64,000 nucleotides of DNA, from contig NZ_JAFKOJ010000001.1 in NCBI RefSeq assembly GCF_017303275.1, positions 806,001 to 870,000 of the forward strand, read 5' to 3'. Each line of letters opens with the position of its first letter. Position 1 is the stretch's first letter. Source of the stretch: Bacillus sp. NTK034 (lineage in GTDB: Bacteria > Bacillota > Bacilli > Bacillales > Cytobacillaceae). The position numbers and the translations under genes were made by a program. Below are positions 29,965 to 36,516 of this stretch, one piece after another. Below the pieces are notes generated by a model. It did no database searches and had not been told where the DNA came from. It saw nothing but the letters and a program-made list of their open reading frames with translations.

Positions 29965-30672
29965 ATGACAGATTTGAATGTATTTATTGCCTTAGGGGCA
30001 GGGTTTTTAAGCTTCATTTCTCCTTGCTGCCTGCCGTTATATCCAGCATTCTTATCGTATATTACAGGAATGTCTGTAGGGGAGATAAAAGAAGAGAATG
30101 CGATGCTGCAAAGACGGAGCATGCTGCACACGCTATTCTTCCTTCTTGGATTTTCGGCTATTTTTATTGCTATTGGGTTTGGCACTACTTTCATAGGCCG
30201 TTTCTTTACTGAATATCAAGACCTCATCCGCCAGCTGGGAGCTATATTTATCTTCTTCTTTGGATTGCTGGTAGTGGGAGTCATCAAGCCGGAATTCTTA
30301 ATGAAAGAAAGGCGGTTCGAGTTTAAAAACCGTCCTGCCGGATTGCTTGGTTCGGTACTAATCGGGATGGCGTTTGCTGCCGGCTGGACCCCATGTACAG
30401 GACCAATTCTGGGAGCTGTGATTTCACTCGCAGCTTCTAATCCAAGCTCAGCAATGGTTTATATGATTGCCTATATTCTTGGTTTCGGAATCCCATTCTT
30501 CGTGCTTTCTTTCTTTGTTGGCAAGCTGCAATGGATCAGACGAAACAGTGCCAAGATTATGAAAATCGGCGGCGTATTGATGATGATCATGGGTGTTGTC
30601 TTATTCTTTGACTGGATGACAAAAATCATTGCGATTCTTTCACCGCTATTTGGCGGATTTACAGGTTTCTAA
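29965..30672 (+). CDS. ccdA: Cytochrome c biogenesis protein CcdA
   Basis: Six-helix membrane protein of 235 aa that carries reducing equivalents from cytoplasmic thioredoxin to the outer side for cytochrome c maturation and spore formation. Its redox cysteines are visible in [13 protein letters not shown] and [10 protein letters not shown]. The ATG at 29965 is eight bases after AGGAG; the GTG at 29959 is too close. It is followed by a terminator and then by ccdB and ccdC, as in B. subtilis. Confidence 0.95.
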   Translation: MTDLNVFIALGAGFLSFISPCCLPLYPAFLSYITGMSVGEIKEENAMLQRRSMLHTLFFLLGFSAIFIAIGFGTTFIGRFFTEYQDLIRQLGAIFIFFFGLLVVGVIKPEFLMKERRFEFKNRPAGLLGSVLIGMAFAAGWTPCTGPILGAVISLAASNPSSAMVYMIAYILGFGIPFFVLSFFVGKLQWIRRNSAKIMKIGGVLMMIMGVVLFFDWMTKIIAILSPLFGGFTGF

Positions 30673-30678
30673 AAGCAG

Positions 30679-30712
30679 GAGCACATTCAAATTGGGAATG
30701 TGCTCTTTTTTT
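30679..30712 (+). terminator. Rho-independent terminator after ccdA
   Basis: Hairpin GAGCACATTC/GAATGTGCTC followed by seven T. Confidence 0.88.
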
Positions 30713-30947
30713 GTTATATGTAAAAAGGGCTATGTGACGTGGTCGAAATTTGTCATATTCTTTCAATTGAAATTTATCTGATACTTCGATATATTGAAAT
30801 ATGTGTTCTTTGGGCGTGGAAAAATGTGTCTCTCTTAAGGAATTTTGTTCGATTAAATGTTTAATAATTGTTTTTATGGGTATTTTTTACTATGAATGTA
30901 GTATAATAGAGATATAGCTTCCAATGCACTACAAGGGGGAAACAGTG

Positions 30948-31307
30948 GTGGCGAGAATTTTAATAGTAGACGATGCAAAGTTTATGAGGGTTACCCTTGG
31001 CAGCATTTTAAAAAAAGCCGACCATGAAATTGTGGGCGAAGGGGAAAACGGTAAAGAAGCCGTGCACCTATTTGAAAATCTGAAGCCTGATCTGGTAATG
31101 ATGGATATCACAATGCCTGAAATGAGCGGGCTTGAGGCTGTCAGGGAAATTAAGAGGGAAAACCCTAATGCAAAAGTAATCATGTGTTCAGCCATGGGCC
31201 AGCAGAAGGTAGTGGTTGAATCCATTGAAGCTGGCGCGAAAGATTTTATCATAAAACCATTTGATGAAGGCCGTGTATTAGAAGCTGTGAATCGGGTATT
31301 AAGCTAA
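30948..31307 (+). CDS. yneI: Single-domain CheY-like response regulator CcdB/YneI
   Basis: Stand-alone receiver domain of 119 aa: the acidic pocket in ILIVDDAKFMR, the phospho-acceptor aspartate in LVMMDITMPEMSG, the threonine/serine switch in VIMCSAM and the lysine in FIIKPF. The start is a GTG seven bases after AAGGGGGA (a GTG three bases earlier is possible). No histidine kinase is nearby. In B. subtilis it lies between ccdA and ccdC and is not needed for cytochrome c synthesis, so its partner is unknown. Confidence 0.92.
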   Translation: MARILIVDDAKFMRVTLGSILKKADHEIVGEGENGKEAVHLFENLKPDLVMMDITMPEMSGLEAVREIKRENPNAKVIMCSAMGQQKVVVESIEAGAKDFIIKPFDEGRVLEAVNRVLS

Positions 31308-31308
31308 G

Positions 31309-31371
31309 AGCTGACTCAGGGTACCCTGGACATACGGATGTGTCCGGGTATCAGCTGGAGTGGCTTTTTTT
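31309..31371 (+). terminator. Long hairpin and T-run after yneI
   Basis: An extended stem, AGCTGA...GGTACCCTGGACA pairing with TGTCCGGGTA...TCAGCT, is followed nine bases later by seven T. The separation makes it an atypical terminator. Confidence 0.55.
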
Positions 31372-31459
31372 ATTGAACTTTTATCCTTCTGAGTACCTAA
31401 ATCAAGCCTATTAAGATATAATATGGTTAGTAATCAAATGAAATAGAGGATGAAATCGA

Positions 31460-31948
31460 ATGGACTTTGTATTAATTTCATCAATCGGTGCCGTTTTTAT
31501 GGCGATCTTCGTAATGTTCATCCGTATGAAGGCCGCAAAAAAGCCGGCTTCCGCCAAGAAAATCATCTTGCCGCCGATTTTTATGAGCACAGGTGCTCTT
31601 ATGTTTGTCGTTCCTTATTTTCGCGTTACCCCAATGGAGATCCTGGAAGCAGCCGCAGTTGGAATGCTTTTTTCCATCCTTTTAATTAAAACATCCTCCT
31701 TTGAAGTCAGAGACAGCGATATTTATCTGAAGCGTTCCAAAGCATTCGCTTTTATATTGATAGGCTTGCTTATAATCCGGATTATTGGAAAAATGGTCCT
31801 TAGCTCAACGATTGACTATGGCCAGCTGAGCGGCATGTTCTGGATTCTCGCATTTTCAATGATCGTGCCGTGGAGGATAGCGATGTATATGAATTATCGG
31901 AAGCTTCATCAGGAGCTGCATGAATCGGGGAATCCGAAAACAACTTGA
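31460..31948 (+). CDS. ccdC: CcdC family membrane protein
   Basis: A 162-aa membrane protein with about five helices, matching B. subtilis CcdC/YneJ in size and in segments such as FIRMKAAKKPASAKKIILPP, SSFEVRDSDIYLKRSKAF and WRIAMYMNYRKL. The position after ccdA and the response regulator supports the call. Its role in cytochrome c biogenesis is not established. A bidirectional terminator follows. Confidence 0.9.
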   Translation: MDFVLISSIGAVFMAIFVMFIRMKAAKKPASAKKIILPPIFMSTGALMFVVPYFRVTPMEILEAAAVGMLFSILLIKTSSFEVRDSDIYLKRSKAFAFILIGLLIIRIIGKMVLSSTIDYGQLSGMFWILAFSMIVPWRIAMYMNYRKLHQELHESGNPKTT

Positions 31949-31955
31949 TAGAATG

Positions 31956-31988
31956 AAATCCGCCGGGCATAGGCTCGGCGGATTTTTT
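31956..31988. terminator. Bidirectional terminator between ccdC and the DinB-family gene
   Basis: Stem AAATCCGCCG/CGGCGGATTT with T on one side and A on the other, between convergent genes. Confidence 0.85.
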
Positions 31989-31996
31989 GTTATTGA

Positions 31997-32491
31997 TTAA
32001 TGGACACCATTTTTGGGGTCCCAAAGTCCGTACATCTTCCGGATTTCGACAATCTGTCCGATGTGATAGGCGTTGTGGATGGTTAGATTGGAAATGACAG
32101 ACGACCAGGGTTCAATTGGTTCCTTATAGGCGGATAAGAGGAGCTTTTCTTCACTGCATTCTTCCAGGGCTTTGATCCACTCAGACAATACGTTTTGAAG
32201 AGCTTTTATAGCAGATTGCCAATCCTCTTCTGTAACGGATTCTTTTGTGCTGAATGTATCGTCATTGGCGATATGGGTTTGGGCGAGCGGCAATTCTTTG
32301 AATCTTGTTAGATAGCGGTCATTCCAGAAGGTAAGGTGGGTGACGATCTGCCAGACCGAATTGGCGGTTCCTGACTTGAAAGATGCTTCTTTTGCTGATA
32401 GTCCTTCGATGGCAGCTGATAAAGGGACAAACCAATTGGGCTGGTCGAGGCAGGCGGATAGTTGTTTTAATAAGACTTCTTTTGTGGTCAT
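31997..32491 (-). CDS. DinB/YfiT-like four-helix metalloprotein
   Basis: A 164-aa helical-bundle protein. The three histidines expected for metal binding are in WQIVTHLTFWND (His about 52) and NLTIHNAYHIGQI (His about 139 and 143). This superfamily includes thiol-dependent S-transferases that use bacillithiol, but many members have no known reaction. It is convergent with ccdC. No partner gene suggests a substrate. Confidence 0.8.
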   Translation of the reverse strand: MTTKEVLLKQLSACLDQPNWFVPLSAAIEGLSAKEASFKSGTANSVWQIVTHLTFWNDRYLTRFKELPLAQTHIANDDTFSTKESVTEEDWQSAIKALQNVLSEWIKALEECSEEKLLLSAYKEPIEPWSSVISNLTIHNAYHIGQIVEIRKMYGLWDPKNGVH

Positions 32492-32578
32492 TGGACTTCT
32501 CCTTTTTGGATAGAGTACTCTTCATTTCTATTCATTAGATATTCTGACTATCCTATTTAATTTCAAGAATTGAATTAA

Positions 32579-32718
32579 GCATGTGTGGATTTCCGTTCCA
32601 GACACTCGCTTTCCGCGGGGCTACCGGGAGCCTCCTCGACGCATTCGCGTCTGTGGGGTCTCCCTTGGTATGCTACTCCCGCAGGAGTCGAGTGACTTCC
32701 ACTCCAATCCACACGTGC
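32579..32718. repeat. Dispersed Bacillaceae intergenic repeat (about 140 bp, palindromic)
   Basis: GC-rich block with terminal inverted repeats GCATGTGTGGATT and AATCCACACGTGC and an inner pair CACTCG/CGAGTG. Its core phrases (CGCTTTCCGCGGGG, GGGAGCCTCCTCG, CTCCCGCAGGAGTCGAG, CTTCCACTCCAATC) are those of a repeat I know from many intergenic regions in Bacillaceae chromosomes. It would fold into a long imperfect hairpin. Mobility and function are unknown. Confidence 0.75.
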
Positions 32719-32782
32719 TGAAACTATGTGTGGCTTTTAAAAGCCCGTATAATAAAAAACCATTCCGATGATACGAAATGGC

Positions 32783-33208
32783 CTAAAATAAGTGCTCGTA
32801 TGGAGTCATATTTATCTGTTTTTCCGTCAATTTCTTGCGGAGAAATTTATGATCTCTTTTTGGAGTGGCTAATATATAGCCGCGAATCAGGAGGTCCTGA
32901 TCGATTTGTGCTGCCTTTTCCTTTAGGGCAAGTTCACCGATTTTGCCGGCTATTTTCATTCTTGCTACATCTCTGAACAGTTCAGGAACTGGACTTACCA
33001 GATCCTCCAGCAGATCTTTTTCCTTCTGCTGCCATAGATGGCGCGTTTCATTGACATAATGCTCTTCCCAATCCAAATCTGATTTGCCATCTTCTTTGGG
33101 CATGCGCTTTAAGAATTTGCGGAACATAAAAAATCCGCCGATCGCGAAGAACGAAATCAGAACGACAACCCAAAACAATATAAAATACATAAACCAGCCT
33201 TCTAGCAT
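32783..33208 (-). CDS. yneK: YneK, DUF2621 membrane-anchored protein
   Basis: A 141-aa protein with one N-terminal membrane helix (about residues 5-28) and a charged cytoplasmic part. LDWEEHYVNETRHLW and the final ILATPKRDHKFLRKKL resemble B. subtilis YneK, and the place after ccdC fits. The ATG at 33208 lies five bases after AGGTGA; a GTG nine bases upstream is an alternative. Function unknown. Confidence 0.8.
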   Translation of the reverse strand: MLEGWFMYFILFWVVVLISFFAIGGFFMFRKFLKRMPKEDGKSDLDWEEHYVNETRHLWQQKEKDLLEDLVSPVPELFRDVARMKIAGKIGELALKEKAAQIDQDLLIRGYILATPKRDHKFLRKKLTEKQINMTPYEHLF

Positions 33209-33287
33209 TTCCTTCACCTACACACATTTTTTCCTGTCCTTATTATAAGCCTTGTCCCGCGATACGACAAGAAAGGAAGCATTAGTC

Positions 33288-33316
33288 TTGAAAACAGCAT
33301 CAATTGCCCTTATAAT
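33288..33316 (+). promoter_or_regulatory. Sigma-A promoter of the tRNA-Sec gene
   Basis: TTGAAA (33288-33293), a 17-bp spacer and TATAAT (33311-33316). Transcription would start about nine bases before the mature tRNA 5' end. Confidence 0.88.
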
Positions 33317-33331
33317 AGGAAGAGTCTTTAC

Positions 33332-33428
33332 GGGGCTGATTGGGGTGCTGGTGCCCTCCACGGTCTTCAAAACCGCTTGTGACCACCGTGTGTGGTCAGC
33401 TGGGTTCGATTCCCAGGCGGTCCCGCCA
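33332..33428 (+). tRNA. selC: Selenocysteine tRNA, anticodon UCA
   Basis: A 97-nt tRNA with the anticodon loop CTTCAAA, anticodon TCA at 33367-33369, which reads UGA. It has the traits of bacterial tRNA-Sec. The acceptor arm is extended: 33332-33339 faces 33417-33424, seven pairs including two G:U plus one A-G. The variable arm is long, with a perfect 7-bp stem TGACCAC/GTGGTCA and a five-base loop. The T arm is CTGGG-TTCGATT-CCCAG and the gene encodes CCA. An ordinary tRNA for UGA would lack the long arm. It has its own promoter and terminator. No selA, selB or selD is in the window. Confidence 0.92.
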
Positions 33429-33444
33429 AATATACATATAATGG

Positions 33445-33473
33445 CCGCATAGTGGGACGCTGTGCGGTTTTTT
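33445..33473 (+). terminator. Rho-independent terminator of the tRNA-Sec gene
   Basis: Hairpin CCGCATAG/CTGTGCGG followed by six T, 16 bases after the tRNA CCA end. Confidence 0.85.
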
Positions 33474-33625
33474 GTGCTATCCACTTACTCGCTTTTGGTG
33501 CTAAAGCATATTAAATGGATTGTTTCCGTTCTACTCATTGTGAGGCTTCGGCTATGATAGACTTAAGATATTTAAATGCATACTGTTGTAATAAAGAGCA
33601 GTGAAAAATAGGAGGAAGTAAGTTG

Positions 33626-34120
33626 ATGGATAATAATGATATATTAATTCGATTGAGATATGCGCTAGAAATCAAAAATAGTGAAATGGCAGAAATCTTT
33701 AAACTTGGAGGAATAGAAGTGACCGTACCAGAGGTGGTGAAGATCCTCAAAAAGACAGATGATGAAGAAGAGAATGGCAGCCAAATAAAATTGACAAATA
33801 ATATGTTAAATTCATTTTTGAATGGCTTCATTATTTATAAAAGAGGTAAACAAGAGCCAAAACCAGGTCAAAATAATACGCCAGAACCATCCATAGAAAA
33901 AACTACAAATGTAAACAATATCCTTTTAAAGAAAACCAAAATCGCCTTGTCCTTAACAACAGAGGACATGATAGATGTATTCAAAAAAGCTGGATTAAAC
34001 GTATCAAAAGGAGAACTCGGAGCGTTTTTAAGAAAAGAAGGACACAAAAATTATAAAATATGCTTAGACAATTTTGCCAGAAATTTCTTAAAAGGACTGG
34101 CAATTAAATATAGAGGATAA
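33626..34120 (+). CDS. DUF1456 (YehS-like) protein
   Basis: A 164-aa protein made of two copies of a roughly 65-residue helical module: NDILIRLRYALEIKNSEMAEIFKLGG at the N terminus and NNILLKKTKIALSLTTEDMIDVFKKAG in the second half, each ending near a phenylalanine/leucine-rich stretch (NSFLNGFI, RNFLKGLAI). A low-complexity linker joins them. E. coli YehS is the best-known relative; function unknown. AGGAGG precedes the start. Confidence 0.85.
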   Translation: MDNNDILIRLRYALEIKNSEMAEIFKLGGIEVTVPEVVKILKKTDDEEENGSQIKLTNNMLNSFLNGFIIYKRGKQEPKPGQNNTPEPSIEKTTNVNNILLKKTKIALSLTTEDMIDVFKKAGLNVSKGELGAFLRKEGHKNYKICLDNFARNFLKGLAIKYRG

Positions 34121-34248
34121 TGAATGAAAGAATTCGAGTGATAACATATTAATAGTCTATAAAGAAAAGCTGTCTGATATCATTGAAAAAGTGAATTGTT
34201 CATGAAATTAATTTTTCTTTAGTAGTTACATAAGTGGACTATGGACAA

Positions 34249-34285
34249 AAACGAGCCTCAGAAATGATTGAGGAGGCTCGTTTTT
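34249..34285 (+). terminator. Rho-independent terminator downstream of the DUF1456 gene
   Basis: Hairpin AACGAGCCTC/GAGGCTCGTT followed by five T. Confidence 0.8.
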
Positions 34286-34371
34286 AATATTGGTGCCTGA
34301 CCCTGCGGGGGTTAATCCGTTATGTACTGTTGGAAAGGCTCTGGTCAATTAGAGACCCCTTTTTTCCTTGT

Positions 34372-35340
34372 TTACTCCTCATATTCTTTATAAAAATTAA
34401 CAACACTCTCAGCCATTTCCCACACACTTTTCCTAAGCGAAACAGGCCTTACAATCTTAATCTGATTCCCAAACCCAAGTATATACTCTCTCGCCTCTTG
34501 TTCAGTATCAAAGCTAAGGCTTACAGGAATCCATCCATTATCCCTAGGGTTATCCATGTGTATCACCCGTACAAATCGCCCAGTAAAATTAATCCGCTGA
34601 ATAATGGATGGAGACATCTCCACTTCCACCTCAAACTTAGGAAGGCTGCTAATAAATTTCTGCTTAGATTCCTGCCAATAATCAGCGAGATCAAAGTCAC
34701 TCGGCCTGCTGAATTTCTCATTAATAAGATCTGCATCCACTATTCTCGAAGCACGATAGCTCTTTATCTGTTCGTCAGAAGCAGCGATTAGATACCAGGT
34801 ATTCCCTTTAGCGATCAGTCCTAAAGGCTCTACAATTCTGTCGCTCGTTTGTTTATCTGCCTTTTCGTATTTAATCTGAAGCTTTTTCTCCTCCCATACC
34901 GCCTGCTGCAGAATTTCAAAAGACTTCATTTCCCTTGGTGTTTGTCTCCAAGTGCTGGTGTCTATATGAATCCGATTGGAAATGTCTTTAACATCCTCTT
35001 TCAGTGGAGCAGGAATGGCCGCGAGGAGTTTCTGGCGTGCTTCTTTCCAATCCCTACTGATTCCAAGGTCCGCTAGATGCTCGAAGGAAGGGGATAGAAG
35101 CAGTGTTTTGATTTCATCTGCCTTTAATCCTGTAAGATTTGTTCTGTATTTCTCAAGCAGTCTCCATCCGCCAAATTTTCCGCGTTCAGCGAGGACAGGA
35201 ATGCCTGCAGCGCTTAAGGCTTCCATATCCCGGTGTATTGTGCGTTCTGTTACCTCCAATTCTTTTGCCAATTCCCTTGAGGTCATTCTTTCGTTATTTT
35301 GAAGCAATAATAATATAGAAATGAGTCTGTCCGCCCGCAT
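34372..35340 (-). CDS. HTH/WYL-domain transcriptional regulator (YafY family)
   Basis: A 322-aa regulator: an N-terminal DeoR-like helix-turn-helix (RADRLISILLLLQNNERMTSRELAKELEVTERTIHRD), a WYL ligand-sensing domain in the middle (GLIAKGNTWYLIAASDE, with the WYL triad) and a C-terminal WCX extension. The ATG at 35340 lies eight bases after AGGAG. It is divergent from an SDR gene across a perfect palindrome at 35375-35389, its likely operator. Confidence 0.9.
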   Translation of the reverse strand: MRADRLISILLLLQNNERMTSRELAKELEVTERTIHRDMEALSAAGIPVLAERGKFGGWRLLEKYRTNLTGLKADEIKTLLLSPSFEHLADLGISRDWKEARQKLLAAIPAPLKEDVKDISNRIHIDTSTWRQTPREMKSFEILQQAVWEEKKLQIKYEKADKQTSDRIVEPLGLIAKGNTWYLIAASDEQIKSYRASRIVDADLINEKFSRPSDFDLADYWQESKQKFISSLPKFEVEVEMSPSIIQRINFTGRFVRVIHMDNPRDNGWIPVSLSFDTEQEAREYILGFGNQIKIVRPVSLRKSVWEMAESVVNFYKEYEE

Positions 35341-35374
35341 TCTGTTCACTCCTGGATAATAATAATGTTAAATA

Positions 35375-35389
35375 TGACATTGGATGTCA
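35375..35389. promoter_or_regulatory. Palindromic operator candidate for the WYL regulator
   Basis: TGACAT-TGG-ATGTCA, a perfect six-base inverted repeat between the divergent regulator and SDR genes. It lies just upstream of the probable SDR promoter, whose -10 region is the TATAG/TATAG stretch near 35400. Confidence 0.65.
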
Positions 35390-35437
35390 ACTTTAATGAT
35401 TATAGTATAGATATAACACAAAAGGGGGCAAATCGGA

Positions 35438-36349
35438 ATGACATCATTAAAAGGGAAGGTAGCGCTGGTAGCCGGAGGAACACGGGGAGCTGGCCGCGGC
35501 ATTGCCATGGAACTGGGAGCTGCAGGTGCGACAGTGTATGTTACAGGGCGTACGACCCGAAATCAGATGTCGGAATATGGCCGTAAGGAAACCATTGAGG
35601 AAACAGCAGAATTAGTCAGCGAACTGGGCGGTAATGGTATTGCTGTCCAAGTGGATCATCTGATACCTGATCAGGTGCAGTCATTGATTGAAAGAATAGA
35701 GAAAGAACAAGGAAGGCTGGATATCCTAGTCAATGATATATGGGGAAGCGAAAATTTGATGGAATGGGATATTCCTGTCTGGGAGCATTCCCTGGAGAAG
35801 GGGATGAGAATGCTTCGTCTGGCGATTGATACGCATATTATCACAAGTCATTATGCCCTCCCTCTCCTGATCAAAAACAAAGGCGGATTAGTTGCCGAAA
35901 TCACAGACGGAACAGAGGAGTACAATCAAAATCGTTACCGCCTGTCTTTATTTTATGATTTGGCTAAGAGCTCGGTTATCAGGATGGCTAAAGCGCTGGC
36001 ACATGAACTTGAACCTTATGATTGCACAGCGGTAGCTGTTTCACCCGGCTGGATGCGTTCTGAAATCATGCTTGAGGTATTTGGGGTAAAAGAGGAAAAC
36101 TGGAAAGATGCGGCCATTAAGGAGCCTCATTTCGTGATTTCTGAAACACCAAGGTATATAGGGCGTGCAATTAGTGCTATAGCAAAGGATCCTGATAAAA
36201 AACGGTTGAACGGAGGGTCCTATTCCAGTGGCCAGCTGGCCAAAATGTACAACTTTCATGATCTGGACGGTTCTCAGCCTGATGCTTTCAGATATCTGGT
36301 GGAGGTCCAGGAGGCGGGGAAACCGGCCGATGTGGAGGGATATAGATAG
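35438..36349 (+). CDS. Short-chain dehydrogenase/reductase
   Basis: Classical-type SDR of 303 aa. The cofactor-binding glycines are in AGGTRGAGRGIAMELG, followed by an arginine in TGRTTRNQ that favours NADP(H). The catalytic YxxxK is in FYDLAKSSVIRMAKAL, and VNDIWGSE replaces the usual NNAG. The C-terminal 70 residues extend beyond the normal fold, typical of a subfamily often annotated as SDR family oxidoreductase. The substrate is unknown. Divergent from the WYL regulator, which probably controls it. Confidence 0.88.
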   Translation: MTSLKGKVALVAGGTRGAGRGIAMELGAAGATVYVTGRTTRNQMSEYGRKETIEETAELVSELGGNGIAVQVDHLIPDQVQSLIERIEKEQGRLDILVNDIWGSENLMEWDIPVWEHSLEKGMRMLRLAIDTHIITSHYALPLLIKNKGGLVAEITDGTEEYNQNRYRLSLFYDLAKSSVIRMAKALAHELEPYDCTAVAVSPGWMRSEIMLEVFGVKEENWKDAAIKEPHFVISETPRYIGRAISAIAKDPDKKRLNGGSYSSGQLAKMYNFHDLDGSQPDAFRYLVEVQEAGKPADVEGYR

Positions 36350-36363
36350 CTTATCATTCGAAT

Positions 36364-36398
36364 AACTCCTTTGCAGAACTTCTGCAAAAGGAGTTTTT
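36364..36398 (+). terminator. Rho-independent terminator after the SDR gene
   Basis: Hairpin AACTCCTTTGCAGAA/TTCTGCAAAAGGAGTT followed by seven T. Confidence 0.88.
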
Positions 36399-36516
36399 TT
36401 ATTTCCCTGAGGGAACATGAATTTCTTATCCAAATTTTGGTGAACAATTCCACACTAATCGTTATAATTAAACCAGGTAAATAAATAATTAGACATACAT
36501 AGAGGGGAGACTGGTC

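Noticed and set aside
30724..30860. Sigma-E-like promoter (GTCATATTC, GATACTTC) upstream of the response-regulator gene
   Set aside because: The -10 does not match well and a sigma-A-like TATAAT at 30902 lies closer to the gene.
33332..33428. Reading the tRNA as a suppressor or serine tRNA
   Set aside because: The anticodon is UCA rather than a serine UGA, GGA, CGA or GCU, and the extended acceptor arm together with the long variable arm fits tRNA-Sec.
33218..33484. Open frames of 66-88 codons on both strands across 33.2-33.5 kb
   Set aside because: They overlap the tRNA-Sec gene, its promoter and its terminator and have no features of real proteins.
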